From AWTP1-13 sp963840075 (GTDB lineage: Bacteria > Pseudomonadota > Alphaproteobacteria > Rhizobiales > Hyphomicrobiaceae): a DNA stretch of 64,000 bases. Under the pieces are notes generated by a model that was not told the origin of the DNA, made no database searches, and worked only from the letters and a program-made list of their open reading frames with translations. Where the stretch lies: positions 62,001-126,000 of the forward strand of contig CAWIXS010000001.1 of the NCBI GenBank assembly GCA_963840075.1, in the 5' to 3' direction. This document shows, one piece after another, positions 1 through 8,278 of this stretch (its first letter is position 1; each line of letters opens with the position of its first letter). The translations under genes were made by a program, and so were the position numbers.

Positions 1-702
1 CAGGCCATCGTGGAGACCCTTCCGCTCAGCTCGTTCAAGAACGATCCCAAGGCGCCCATGGAGATCGAGGCGGACACCCTCGACGTGCTCGACGCGTCCA
101 AGAAGGCGATCTTCAAGGGCAAGGTCAGGGCGCACCAGGGAGACATGGTTTTGCGCGCGTCCGAGCTCACGGCCTTCTTTTCGGGTAAGACCGGTCTGGG
201 CCTCGCCACAGCCGCCGCCGACGATGCCGGCGCCAATGCCAAGGGGCAGGACAAGGGCCAGATCGTCCGCCTCGTGGCCAAGAACGAGGTGTTCCTCACA
301 TCGAAGGACGGCGAGACCGCGTCCGCGAAATCGGCGATCTTCGACGTGAAGGCCAACACCGCGCTGCTCGTAGGGGACGTATTCGTCACCAGGCCGACCA
401 AAGATCCAAAGCACCCGGACAAGGTGAACTCGATAGATGCCCCCCGCCTCAAGATCGATCTGACGACCGGCATCTATTGGGCGGAGTCGGACCCCTCCCC
501 CGCGGAGCCTGGTCCGCCGCGCGAGCCGAAGGCGCCTGACGTGCCGTCGAACCCTCCCGCGGACTCGTCGGCCGACAAGACCAAGGCGGATGGCCGAACC
601 TGCAGGCCTGGAATGACGTGCGGAGTCTTCTATCCCCCAACCAAGGACAAGGCTTTGGACGGCCTGAAGAAAAAGAAGGCGCCAGCCCTCGATGCACGCT
701 GA
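1..702 (+). CDS. lptA: LptA, periplasmic LPS-transport bridge protein (5' end outside window)
   Basis: LptA (OstA-like domain) forms the periplasmic bridge that carries lipopolysaccharide from the inner-membrane LptBFGC complex to LptDE. The frame is open to the first base of the window, so the signal peptide and true start lie upstream; a GTG at 10 is only the first visible start codon. The visible protein has the OstA pattern: an early 'MEIEADTLDV' strand, then 'KKAIFKGKVRAHQGDM' and repeated beta-strand segments to about residue 160. After this comes an unusual tail of about 70 residues rich in Pro, Lys and Asp that lies outside the OstA fold. lptB follows 72 bases later, the usual alphaproteobacterial order. 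Family assignment rests on fold pattern plus context. Confidence 0.82.
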   Translation, partial: QAIVETLPLSSFKNDPKAPMEIEADTLDVLDASKKAIFKGKVRAHQGDMVLRASELTAFFSGKTGLGLATAAADDAGANAKGQDKGQIVRLVAKNEVFLTSKDGETASAKSAIFDVKANTALLVGDVFVTRPTKDPKHPDKVNSIDAPRLKIDLTTGIYWAESDPSPAEPGPPREPKAPDVPSNPPADSSADKTKADGRTCRPGMTCGVFYPPTKDKALDGLKKKKAPALDAR

Positions 703-774
703 CCGCCTGAGCCTCTGCGTGCCGGGTGTCGTCTGCCCTTGGAGCCCGATCCAGCACTGCGGTAGGATGGCGCC

Positions 775-1611
775 ATGAGCGTCTTTCCCGTCCGCCGAAG
801 AAACACGCGGCCGCCCCCGCCGCAACAAGGCCACGGGCGCCGCGGCAACGGCTATCCGGCGCGCCAGGGGGAGGAGGAGCATACCTCGGGCGAGGGCTGG
901 CTCAGCGTGCACGACGTGCGCAAGAGCTACCGCGCCCAGATGGTCGTGCGCGGCGTCTCGCTGGCGGCGGCCCGCGGCGAGGCGGTGGGCCTCCTCGGTC
1001 CCAACGGCGCCGGCAAGACCACCCTGTTCTACATGATCATGGGGCTCGTTGCCGCGGACGCCGGGCGCATCATGCTCGACGGCCGCGACGTGACGCGCCT
1101 GCCCATGTATCGCCGCGCCCGCCTCGGCATCGGCTATTTGCCGCAGGAGCAGTCGATCTTTCGCGGGCTGACCACCGAGCAGAACATCATGGGGGTGCTG
1201 GAGCTGGTGGAGCCGAACCGCAAGCGGCGCAAGGAGAAGCTCGATAACCTGTTGGAAGAGTTCGGAATTGCCCACAAGAGGAGAGCCCCTTCGATCGCTC
1301 TGTCGGGCGGCGAGCGGCGCCGCTGCGAGATCGCCCGCGCGCTGGCGACCGGTCCCTCGTTCCTGCTGCTCGACGAGCCGTTCGCCGGCATCGACCCGAG
1401 GGCGGTGGAGGAGATCCAGCTCACCGTGCGCCATCTGACCCAGCGCGGCATCGGCGTGGTGATCACCGACCACAACGTGCGCGAAACCCTGAACCTCGTG
1501 AATCGCGCCTACATCATCTACGATGGGCAGGTTCTGATCCATGGCAATCCCAGGGAGATCATAGACAACGAGATGGTGCGTCAGGTCTATCTTGGAAGGA
1601 CGTTCGGCTGA
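775..1611 (+). CDS. lptB: LptB, ATPase of the LPS export ABC transporter
   Basis: LptB is the cytoplasmic ATPase that powers LPS extraction by LptFG. The 278-residue product has Walker A 'GPNGAGKTT' near residue 75, signature 'LSGGERRRCEIARAL' near 176, Walker B 'LLLDEPFAGIDP' near 198 and the 'DHNVRETL' switch typical of LptB. The ATG at 775 has a GGTAGGATGG stretch just upstream. It gives an N-terminal Pro/Arg-rich extension of about 38 residues over the usual 240-residue family, so a later start cannot be excluded. It sits between lptA and rpoN, a conserved trio in alphaproteobacteria. Confidence 0.95.
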   Translation: MSVFPVRRRNTRPPPPQQGHGRRGNGYPARQGEEEHTSGEGWLSVHDVRKSYRAQMVVRGVSLAAARGEAVGLLGPNGAGKTTLFYMIMGLVAADAGRIMLDGRDVTRLPMYRRARLGIGYLPQEQSIFRGLTTEQNIMGVLELVEPNRKRRKEKLDNLLEEFGIAHKRRAPSIALSGGERRRCEIARALATGPSFLLLDEPFAGIDPRAVEEIQLTVRHLTQRGIGVVITDHNVRETLNLVNRAYIIYDGQVLIHGNPREIIDNEMVRQVYLGRTFG

Positions 1612-1659
1612 TGCGGCGTCGATATAGCTTGACCCGATGAAGCGTCCTGGCTGACGATC

Positions 1660-3141
1660 ATGGCTGCTATGGTGCTAACGCCGAAGTTGGAGCTGCGACA
1701 GGGCCAGCAGCTGGTGATGACCCCCCAGCTGCAACAGGCGATTCGCCTGCTACAGCTGTCCAACCTCGAGCTCGGCGTGTTCGTTGAAAACGAGCTGGAG
1801 CGCAACCCGCTGCTGGAGCGGGACGAGGTCGCCCGGCAAGCCGAGGAGGTCAAGGGCGCCGGCCAGGACGGCAAGACACGGGCCCCCAACGAGCCGTCGT
1901 CGGCCACGCGCGGGGGAGGCGGTGCGCTGAACGGAGACCGCCCGCTGGGCGACCAGGGCGGCTGGGCCTCCGTCAAATCGCGCACCCACAACGGCGACGG
2001 CACCGTGGACGCCAATCTCGAGGAGTTCGTCGCCGCGACGCGCTCGCTGGCCGACCACCTGACCGAGCAGCTGCATCTGATGGTGACGGATCCGGCCGAG
2101 CGCCTGATCGGCGTGCACCTCATCCACATGGTGGACGAGGCGGGCTATCTGCCGGGTAGCCTGGAGGACGTGGCCATGCGGCTCGGTGCGCCCGTCGACC
2201 TCGTCGAGCGCGTGCTCGGCAAGCTGCAGGGCTTCGACCCGCCGGGCGTGTTCGCGCGCGATCTCGCGGAATGCCTCGCCCTGCAGCTCAAGGATGCCAA
2301 CCGCTACGACCCGCAGATCGCGAGGCTCCTCGACAACCTCGCCCTGCTCGGCAACCACAACCTGAGCGCGCTCAAGCGCGCCGTCGGCGTCGACGGCGAC
2401 GAGCTGGTCGAGATGGTGACCGAGATCAAGCGGCTCAATCCCAAGCCGGGGCTCAAGTTCGGCTCCATACAGATCCAGCCGATCCTGCCCGACGTGCTGG
2501 TGCGGCCGGGGCCCGATGGCAGCTGGGTGGTGGAGCTCAACAGCGAGACGCTGCCGCGCGTGCTCGTCAACCGCAGCTACTACGCCACCGTCGCCAAGAC
2601 CGCGCGTTCCGAGCGGGACAAGGGCTATCTCCTCGACTGCCTGCAGAACGCCAACTGGCTGGCCAAGAGCCTCGACCAGCGCGCCCGCACCATCCTGCGC
2701 GTCGCCGAGGAGATCGTGCGCCAGCAGGACGGCTTCCTGGAGCACGGCGTCGAGCACCTGAAGCCGCTCAACCTGCGCACGGTGGCGGATGCCATCAGCA
2801 TGCACGAGTCGACGGTGAGCCGCGTCACGTCGAACAAGTACATGTCGACGCCGCGCGGCATCTTCGAGCTCAAGTACTTCTTCACCTCGGCGATCTCGTC
2901 GTCGAACGGCGCCGGCGAGGCGCATTCCTCCGAGTCGGTGCGGCATCGCATCCGCCAGCTCATCGACGCGGAGACCCCGCAGTCGGTGCTGTCCGACGAC
3001 AAGCTCGTCGAGTACCTGAAGCGCGACGGCATCGACATCGCTCGCCGTACGGTCGCGAAATACCGCGAGGCGCTGCGCATCCCCTCCTCGGTCCAGCGGC
3101 GGCGCGTCAAGCAGATGACCGCGCGCCTCGGCGCGGAGTGA
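1660..3141 (+). CDS. rpoN: RNA polymerase sigma-54 factor RpoN
   Basis: Sigma-54 directs RNA polymerase to -24/-12 promoters and needs enhancer-binding ATPases; it controls nitrogen and other metabolism. The 493-residue protein has the Gln/Leu-rich region I ('LELRQGQQLVMTPQLQQAI', from about residue 7), an acidic variable region II, the core-binding domain, the HTH ('HESTVSRVTSNKYM', about 385-400) and the C-terminal RpoN box ('ARRTVAKYREAL', near 467). Length is normal for the family. It lies 48 bases after lptB. In related genomes hpf and ptsN commonly follow rpoN; here hrcA follows, which suggests a rearrangement. Confidence 0.97.
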   Translation: MAAMVLTPKLELRQGQQLVMTPQLQQAIRLLQLSNLELGVFVENELERNPLLERDEVARQAEEVKGAGQDGKTRAPNEPSSATRGGGGALNGDRPLGDQGGWASVKSRTHNGDGTVDANLEEFVAATRSLADHLTEQLHLMVTDPAERLIGVHLIHMVDEAGYLPGSLEDVAMRLGAPVDLVERVLGKLQGFDPPGVFARDLAECLALQLKDANRYDPQIARLLDNLALLGNHNLSALKRAVGVDGDELVEMVTEIKRLNPKPGLKFGSIQIQPILPDVLVRPGPDGSWVVELNSETLPRVLVNRSYYATVAKTARSERDKGYLLDCLQNANWLAKSLDQRARTILRVAEEIVRQQDGFLEHGVEHLKPLNLRTVADAISMHESTVSRVTSNKYMSTPRGIFELKYFFTSAISSSNGAGEAHSSESVRHRIRQLIDAETPQSVLSDDKLVEYLKRDGIDIARRTVAKYREALRIPSSVQRRRVKQMTARLGAE

Positions 3142-3161
3142 GCCCGCGTCGCACCGGGATT

Positions 3162-3184
3162 CCCCTCCCCCTTGCGGGGAGGGG
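3162..3184. repeat. GC-rich palindrome downstream of rpoN
   Basis: Perfect 9-bp arms CCCCTCCCC and GGGGAGGGG enclose a 5-nt loop just after the rpoN stop, followed by another G-rich run. Similar C-rich/G-rich hairpins are common intergenic repeats in alphaproteobacteria. There is no T-tract, so it is not a classical intrinsic terminator, though it may shape mRNA ends. Confidence 0.6.
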
Positions 3185-3254
3185 CTAGGGGTGGGGGGAA
3201 CCACGACCTCGATGTTCTGCAACCCCTTGAGTAACGACGCTGGGCGTGGGCCGT

Positions 3255-3283
3255 TTGACGCGGCCGAACGGTTGGCCCTAGAT
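3255..3283 (+). promoter_or_regulatory. Candidate sigma70 promoter for hrcA
   Basis: TTGACG (3255-3260) and CTAGAT (3278-3283) are separated by 17 bases and lie 36 bases upstream of the hrcA ATG. The -35 box is strong and the -10 box is only fair. No CIRCE inverted repeat (the HrcA operator) was seen in the hrcA or grpE upstream regions, so autoregulation is not supported here. Confidence 0.4.
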
Positions 3284-3318
3284 TCGGTCGAGGTGAACGA
3301 CACATCGACGCGTCGCCC

Positions 3319-4407
3319 ATGAGCACCGACAAACCCTTCGGTCAACCCGCGGCTGCCACCCTGTCCGACCTGCAGCACCTCAACGAGCGCTCGCGCGCGA
3401 TCTTCCGCGAGATCGTCGAGAACTACCTCGCCACCGGCGATCCCGTCGGCTCGCGCAACCTGGCGCTGCACCTGCCCATGACGCTGTCGCCCGCGTCCAT
3501 TCGCAACGTCATGTCGGACCTGGAGCGGCTGGGTCTCATCTATGCCCCGCACACCTCCGCGGGACGGCTGCCCACGGAGATGGGCCTGCGCCTGTTTGTC
3601 GACGGCCTGCTCGAGGTGGGCGATGTCTCCGAGGAGGAGCGGCGCGTGATCGAGACGCAGATCGGCGCGCGCGGCGAGAAGGCCTTCGAGCAGGTGCTCA
3701 CCAAGGCCGGCGAGATGATGTCGGGCCTCTCGCACTGCGCCGGCGTGGTGCTCGCCGACAAGCAGGTGAGCAGGCTCAAGCACATCGAGTTCGTGCTGCT
3801 GGAGCCCGGCAAGGCGCTCGTCGTCCTGGTCGGTGAAGGGCAGGAGGTGGAGAACCGCATCATCTCGCTGCCGGCCGGGCTGCCGCCGTCGAGCCTGCAG
3901 GAGGCGACCAACTACCTCAACGCGCACATTGCGGGCCTCACGCTCAGCGAGGCCAAGGCCAGGATCGAGAAGGAGCAGGCCACTGCCAAGGCCGAGCTCG
4001 ACGAGCTGACGCAGAAGGTCATCGAGGCCGGCCTCGCCACCTGGTCGGGCGCGCTCGACGGCAAGCAGAACCTTATCGTGCGCGGCCAGGCGAATCTGCT
4101 CAAGGATGTCGACGGGCTGGAGAACCTGGAGCGCATCCGCCAGCTCTTCGACGCGTTCGAGAACAAGCGCGAGCTGGCGCAGCTCCTGGGCCTTGCCGAG
4201 CGCGGCGACGGCGTGCACATCTTCATCGGCTCGGAGAACAAGCTGTTCTCGCTGTCGGGCTCCTCGCTGATCGTGGCGCCCTTCACCGACGAGCGACGCA
4301 AGATCGTCGGCGTGCTCGGGGTGATCGGCCCGACGCGGCTCAACTACGCGCGCATCATCCCGATGGTGGACTACACGGCCAGGCTCATCGGGCGGGTGCT
4401 GACTTGA
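3319..4407 (+). CDS. hrcA: Heat-inducible transcription repressor HrcA
   Basis: HrcA binds CIRCE operators and represses chaperone genes, classically groESL in alphaproteobacteria, using GroEL as a co-sensor. The 362-residue protein shows the N-terminal winged helix ('NERSRAIFREIVENYLATG', about 24-42; 'LSPASIRNVMSDLERLGL', about 56-73; 'TSAGRLPTE', about 79-87) and the long C-terminal GAF-like domain ending in 'YARIIPMVDYTARLI'. Length and order are normal. It is followed by grpE, an arrangement common across bacteria; dnaK and dnaJ are not in the window. Confidence 0.97.
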   Translation: MSTDKPFGQPAAATLSDLQHLNERSRAIFREIVENYLATGDPVGSRNLALHLPMTLSPASIRNVMSDLERLGLIYAPHTSAGRLPTEMGLRLFVDGLLEVGDVSEEERRVIETQIGARGEKAFEQVLTKAGEMMSGLSHCAGVVLADKQVSRLKHIEFVLLEPGKALVVLVGEGQEVENRIISLPAGLPPSSLQEATNYLNAHIAGLTLSEAKARIEKEQATAKAELDELTQKVIEAGLATWSGALDGKQNLIVRGQANLLKDVDGLENLERIRQLFDAFENKRELAQLLGLAERGDGVHIFIGSENKLFSLSGSSLIVAPFTDERRKIVGVLGVIGPTRLNYARIIPMVDYTARLIGRVLT

Positions 4408-4523
4408 TTTTTTCTCCAGCCTGGACGATATGCGCGGTGACAACGGCCCGGACCATCTGCTCCGCTCGGCGGACAGGCGTGTCGGTCCGCCCGTGAGGCA
4501 ATCTAAAACGCGGAAAATGGCTG

Positions 4524-5186
4524 ATGGTCAACACACCGTCGAATGATTCCGACCCCGAGAAGGACGAGACGGGGGAACCGGCAGCCACGCCATCGCAGGC
4601 GGTGCCTCCGGCCCAGGGCACCGCGGCCGAGGGTGCCAAGTCGTCGCAGGAGATCATCGCTGCCCTGCAGTCCGAGAATGCCGATCTGAAGGACAAGTGG
4701 CTGAGGGCGCATGCCGAGGTTGAGAACATTCGCAAGCGCGCGGAACGCGAGAGGGAGGACGCGGCGAAGTACTCGATCACCAAGCTCGCGCGCGACGTCG
4801 TCGCCGTCGGCGACAACTTCCAGCGTGCCATCGATGCGGTCCCCGCCGGTGCCGCGGAGAGGGACTCGGCGCTGAAGAGCTTCCTGGAGGGCGTGACGAT
4901 GACCGAGCGCGAGCTCTTGAATGCGCTCGATCGCCACGGCATCAGGCGCGTGCAGCCGCTGAACGAGCCGTTCAACCCGCACCTGCACCAGGCCGTCGCG
5001 CAGGTGCCGCGCACGGACGTGCCCACCGGCACCATCGTGGAGGTCTACCAGGCCGGCTACATGATCGAGGATCGCGTGCTGCGCCCCGCCATGGTGGGCG
5101 TGGCCCAGGGCGGGCCCAAGCCGTCGGCCGGCCCCGAAGGCGCGCCGCCGCCGCCGGCCAAAGAGAATACCCCGCCCACCGCGTGA
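4524..5186 (+). CDS. grpE: GrpE, nucleotide exchange factor for DnaK
   Basis: GrpE releases ADP from DnaK and so sets the chaperone cycle. The 220-residue product has an acidic, Pro-rich disordered N-terminus, a long dimerising helix ('LKDKWLRAHAEVENIRKRAE', about 53-72) and the beta-domain signature ending 'GTIVEVYQAGYMIEDRVLRPAMV' region near 190. A Pro/Gly-rich tail follows. It lies 116 bases behind hrcA in the same direction, so co-expression with the heat-shock regulator is likely. It converges with the L,D-transpeptidase gene on the other strand. Confidence 0.96.
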   Translation: MVNTPSNDSDPEKDETGEPAATPSQAVPPAQGTAAEGAKSSQEIIAALQSENADLKDKWLRAHAEVENIRKRAEREREDAAKYSITKLARDVVAVGDNFQRAIDAVPAGAAERDSALKSFLEGVTMTERELLNALDRHGIRRVQPLNEPFNPHLHQAVAQVPRTDVPTGTIVEVYQAGYMIEDRVLRPAMVGVAQGGPKPSAGPEGAPPPPAKENTPPTA

Positions 5187-5217
5187 GGCGCCGCCCGGGC
5201 GGCGCGCTGCCGCCTGC

Positions 5218-6837
5218 TCACCAGGTCCAGAAGAAGGGCCCCCGCGGCGGCCTGTCGAAGAAGTCGCGGGACGGCAAGGGCTCGCGCTGGCGGATTTTCA
5301 AGGCGCCCTGCGGCTCGTTGCTCATCACCATCACGAAGTCCGTGTCCTTGCCCGTCTCTCTGCTCGGGCCTTCATCGGAGATGATGAGCGACGAGCCCGG
5401 CAGCACGACGTTGGTGATGATGTCGAGCGCCTCCCGGGTGAAGGCTATCCGGTCGAGCGCCGCGCTGGCCGCCGCAGTGTCGGTCGGCGCCGCGCCGGCG
5501 TTGCGGCTTTTCCCGCGGCGAGGCTGCTCCGCCGGGGTGGGGTCGATATTCGCCGGGTCGCGGTACATGGCCACCACGTTCCAGCGCATCTCTCCCGCGC
5601 CGCCCTGATGATCGAGCGCGGTGAAAACGAAGGTGCCGATCGGCGTCTGCTCCTCTCGTATCGTCACAGGTCCTTCGAAGATCGGATAATTCCCCTTGCG
5701 GACATAGAGGCGCCGGGTCTTCCGGCTTACGAGCACGGATACCGGTAAGGTCTTGCGCGCCGCCTCCTCTGCTGCCTGCGCGGCATCGCTCCTTGCGGCT
5801 GCGGCAGATTTCGCCTCTTCGCTCGTCCGCTCGGCCGCCTCTCGCTTGGCCTGCTCCTTCAGCTTGGCGGTTTGCAGCTGGGACTGGACCTGCTCGACCC
5901 TTGCGACGGCCTTTGCCTTCGCGGCTTCCGCCTGCTCCTTGGCTCGAGGCGAGGTGGCCGCCTCGAGCCGACGCTCCGCCTCCTTCAGCACGCGCTCGGC
6001 CTGCGCGGAGCTGCCCTCTGCGGCCCGCAACAGCCGCGCTGCGCCTGCCGCCTCGGCAGCGGCCCGGCTGGCCGCCGTCCGCGCTTCCCGGTGGCGCTGG
6101 ACGGCCGTCTCCAGCTCTCCCGCCTTGGCGGTGGCCATCGACTCCAGGATCTGCAGATGCCTTGCCGAGCCCACCGCAATCTCGACGGCCGGCACCGCGC
6201 CCCCGAGCTTGGCGCTGCGCTGTCCCGCCACGAGCAGCTCCTTGGGCAGCGACTTCGACTTGAAGAGGGCCGGATGGGAGATGGCGCTCGGCCCCATGTC
6301 GTCGCGCACGATGACGACCCGCATGCCCAGGTCGGTCAGGCCGAAGAGCCGCTCCGCGAACCCCATGGGCAGCCGGATGCACCCGTGCGACGCGGGATAG
6401 CCCGGCAGGTTGCCGGCGTGGAGCGCGATGCCGGTCCAGGTGATCCGCTGCATGAATGGCATCTCGCCATCCTCGTAGAGGTTGGAGCGGTGGTCCTCCT
6501 TCTTCTGCACGACGCTGAAGATGCCGGCGGGCGTCTCGTAGCCTCTGGAGCCCGTCGACACGGGCGCCTCGAGCATCTTGCCGCTGGCGCTGTAGATCGT
6601 GATGCGCTGATCGGCGAGCGCGACGATGGCCAGCACCGGTCTGTCGGCGTCGCGATGCCGGCGGTAGTATCTCGCGTCCCGGTCATCCTGGGCGCTCGCG
6701 GCGTCGATGCCGACCGCCGAGAGGCCTGCCGCCACGCCCATGAGCAACGCGCCGGCTGCGCCCGCTCTCCATCTCCACCCGCGACGCCGGGGAACCATAT
6801 TGCACTGCACTTTCGACAACACTCCGAGCACTGTCAT
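5218..6837 (-). CDS. L,D-transpeptidase with a second, degenerate YkuD-like domain
   Basis: L,D-transpeptidases make 3-3 peptidoglycan crosslinks or attach proteins to peptidoglycan in the periplasm. The product is 539 residues. It has a hydrophobic Ala/Gly-rich N-terminal segment (about 25-50, signal peptide or anchor), then a catalytic YkuD domain (about 67-195) with the active-site motif 'HGCIRLP' near 150. A long Ala/Glu/Lys-rich coiled coil follows (about 225-365). A second YkuD-like stretch starts at 'VSVLVSRKTRRLYVRKG' (near 370) but has no HxxxxxxHGCxR motif, so it is probably non-catalytic. The stop of the SUMF1-type gene lies only 9 bases upstream, so the two are likely one operon. 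The start could instead be the ATG at 6798; neither has a strong ribosome site. Confidence 0.85.
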   Translation of the reverse strand: MTVLGVLSKVQCNMVPRRRGWRWRAGAAGALLMGVAAGLSAVGIDAASAQDDRDARYYRRHRDADRPVLAIVALADQRITIYSASGKMLEAPVSTGSRGYETPAGIFSVVQKKEDHRSNLYEDGEMPFMQRITWTGIALHAGNLPGYPASHGCIRLPMGFAERLFGLTDLGMRVVIVRDDMGPSAISHPALFKSKSLPKELLVAGQRSAKLGGAVPAVEIAVGSARHLQILESMATAKAGELETAVQRHREARTAASRAAAEAAGAARLLRAAEGSSAQAERVLKEAERRLEAATSPRAKEQAEAAKAKAVARVEQVQSQLQTAKLKEQAKREAAERTSEEAKSAAAARSDAAQAAEEAARKTLPVSVLVSRKTRRLYVRKGNYPIFEGPVTIREEQTPIGTFVFTALDHQGGAGEMRWNVVAMYRDPANIDPTPAEQPRRGKSRNAGAAPTDTAAASAALDRIAFTREALDIITNVVLPGSSLIISDEGPSRETGKDTDFVMVMSNEPQGALKIRQREPLPSRDFFDRPPRGPFFWTW

Positions 6838-6846
6838 ATTACCACG

Positions 6847-7695
6847 TTAGAGCGAACGTGCGACCCGGAACCCGACGATATCGAGACGGATGTCGGGTGC
6901 CGTCGCATACCGGTAGGCCGATCGCAGGAGCTGCGGAAAATAGTTCCACGAGCCGCCGCGAAGGATGCGCAGGCCGCAGTTGGGCAGCACGACGGCGGAC
7001 CCGTCGGTCGGCGCGCCGTGGTAGCCGTCCTTGTAGCAGTCCTGCACCCATTCCCACACGTTGCCGTGCATATCGTGGAGGCCGAAGGCGTTTCTCGGGA
7101 AACCGCCGACCTCGATCGTCTTCTGGCGAAACAACCCCATCTTGCCGTCGCCGTAGGTGAAGTTGGCGTCGTAGTTCGCCTGCTTGTAGTTGATGGTCGA
7201 CCCGGTCGAGAACGGGGGATGCGGTGCCGATGCGTCGGTGATCCCGCGCGCCGCGTACTCCCACTCCGCCTCCGTGGGCAGCCGGTAGGCCTTGCCGGTC
7301 TTGCCCGAGAGCCACGCGACGAAGTGTCTGGCATCCTGCCAGGATACGTTGATCACCGGCCGCCGGCCGCGGCCCCAGGTCTCGTCGTTGGGCTTGTGCT
7401 TGCAGCCGCCTTCCGCGGCGCAGGCGTCCCACTGCGCGAAGGTCACCTCGTACTTGCCCATGGCGAAGGCCCGGACGGCGACCTTGCGCTGCGGCCCCTC
7501 GTTCCTGCCGCGGCCCCGCTCGCTTTCCGGCGAGCCCATCATGAACTCACCGGCGGGCAGGACCACCATGTCCGGGCAGACCGGGCAGTCGCGCAAGGTG
7601 CGCCCGCCGGCGCCCGCGTCGTCGGCTTTCCTCTGGGCGTGGGCGTGGGAGGACAGAAACGCCAGGAGTGCGAGTGTCATTGCGGCGCGAAGCAT
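6847..7695 (-). CDS. Secreted SUMF1/formylglycine-generating-enzyme-like protein
   Basis: The start at 7695 gives a clean signal peptide (MLRAAMTLALLAFLSSHAHA) and 282 residues; an upstream in-frame ATG at 7785 would bury it. The body is a SUMF1/FGE-sulfatase fold: 'MVVLPAGEFMMGS', 'VNVSWQDA'-like 'PVINVSWQDARHFVAWL', 'YRLPTEAEWEYAARG', 'HDMHGNVWEWVQDC' and the closing 'LRGGSWNY...GFRVARSL'. The Cys pair that makes true formylglycine-generating enzymes catalytic is absent from the GGSW region (it reads GGSWNYFPQLLRSAYRYA), so it is more likely a structural or binding member of the family. It is the first gene of a probable two-gene unit with the L,D-transpeptidase, which suggests a cell-envelope role (inference). 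Confidence 0.85.
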   Translation of the reverse strand: MLRAAMTLALLAFLSSHAHAQRKADDAGAGGRTLRDCPVCPDMVVLPAGEFMMGSPESERGRGRNEGPQRKVAVRAFAMGKYEVTFAQWDACAAEGGCKHKPNDETWGRGRRPVINVSWQDARHFVAWLSGKTGKAYRLPTEAEWEYAARGITDASAPHPPFSTGSTINYKQANYDANFTYGDGKMGLFRQKTIEVGGFPRNAFGLHDMHGNVWEWVQDCYKDGYHGAPTDGSAVVLPNCGLRILRGGSWNYFPQLLRSAYRYATAPDIRLDIVGFRVARSL

Positions 7696-8000
7696 GGGCG
7701 TCGGTTGCAATCCTCGAGGCGCGAATGGACCGTTCCGTACGTGGGCTCTTGATCGGGCCAAGAGAAGGCGTAGCAGCGCCGCCACTGCTTATGGCGCAAC
7801 GAGGCACCCGAGCGCAATCCCGAGTTGCACGCCGAGGATGCCCGCGACGAAAAGTCGAACGACGTTTCGACCGGACGGATTGACAATCCGTTAACTCTTG
7901 CAGCGCCCGAGCTGGAGGGGCGCGCAGCGGGTGCCCTGAGAGCACGGCCCTGCGTGCTGGGCTTTTCCCCCGGCTGTCGCAGGCCTTCGCCGGGGCTGAC
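7696..8000. other. 305-base intergenic stretch
   Basis: This lies upstream of the SUMF1 gene and downstream of the DUF1272 gene, both on the minus strand. The only structure seen is a small hairpin near 7878-7892 (CGGATT...AATCCG). I found no convincing ORF; it should hold the promoter for the SUMF1/L,D-transpeptidase pair, but I could not identify one. Confidence 0.5.
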
Positions 8001-8255
8001 CTACGCCGCCTTGCCGCAGCCCGCGTGCGGCTTCGTCACGCGCTCCGTCGAGGCCGGGTACTTCGCCAGCATCGCGGCCGGCCGTGCTGGGCGGCGCACC
8101 AGCTCGCCACCGCAGTTGGGACAGCGGCCGCCGGGGAGGCGGCTCGCCGCGCAGTCGGCGCAGAACGTGCATTCGAACGAGCAGATGAGCGCGTCCGGCG
8201 CCTCGGGCGGCAGGTCCTTGTCGCAGCACTCGCAGTTGGGCTTGAGTTGCAGCAT
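8001..8255 (-). CDS. DUF1272 small zinc-ribbon protein
   Basis: An 84-residue protein starting MLQLKPNCECCDKDLPP. It has paired Cys motifs (CECC near 8-11, a Cys cluster 'CSFECTFCADC' near 25-35 and 'CPNC' near 45-48), the pattern of DUF1272 proteins, which probably bind zinc. The C-terminus adds a short basic tail ending in 'CGKAA'. The start at 8255 was chosen because it matches the family's N-terminus; the longer open frame upstream is antisense noise over the neighbouring gene. Its cellular role is unknown. It lies 23 bases downstream of the TctC-like gene on the same strand. Confidence 0.8.
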   Translation of the reverse strand: MLQLKPNCECCDKDLPPEAPDALICSFECTFCADCAASRLPGGRCPNCGGELVRRPARPAAMLAKYPASTERVTKPHAGCGKAA

Positions 8256-8278
8256 GGGCGCGTCTCCCCGGCGAGGCC

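Noticed and set aside
1750..4443. 897-codon open frame on the minus strand opposite rpoN and hrcA
   Set aside because: It mirrors the codon structure of two well-supported genes. Its composition (runs of Arg, Leu, Gly, His) is that of antisense frames in GC-rich DNA.
3142..4523. CIRCE operator for HrcA
   Set aside because: No TTAGCACTC-N9-GAGTGCTAA-like repeat was found upstream of hrcA or grpE.
6847..7695. Annotation as a true formylglycine-generating enzyme
   Set aside because: The fold matches, but the two catalytic Cys in the C-terminal GGSW region are missing and no sulfatase gene is nearby.
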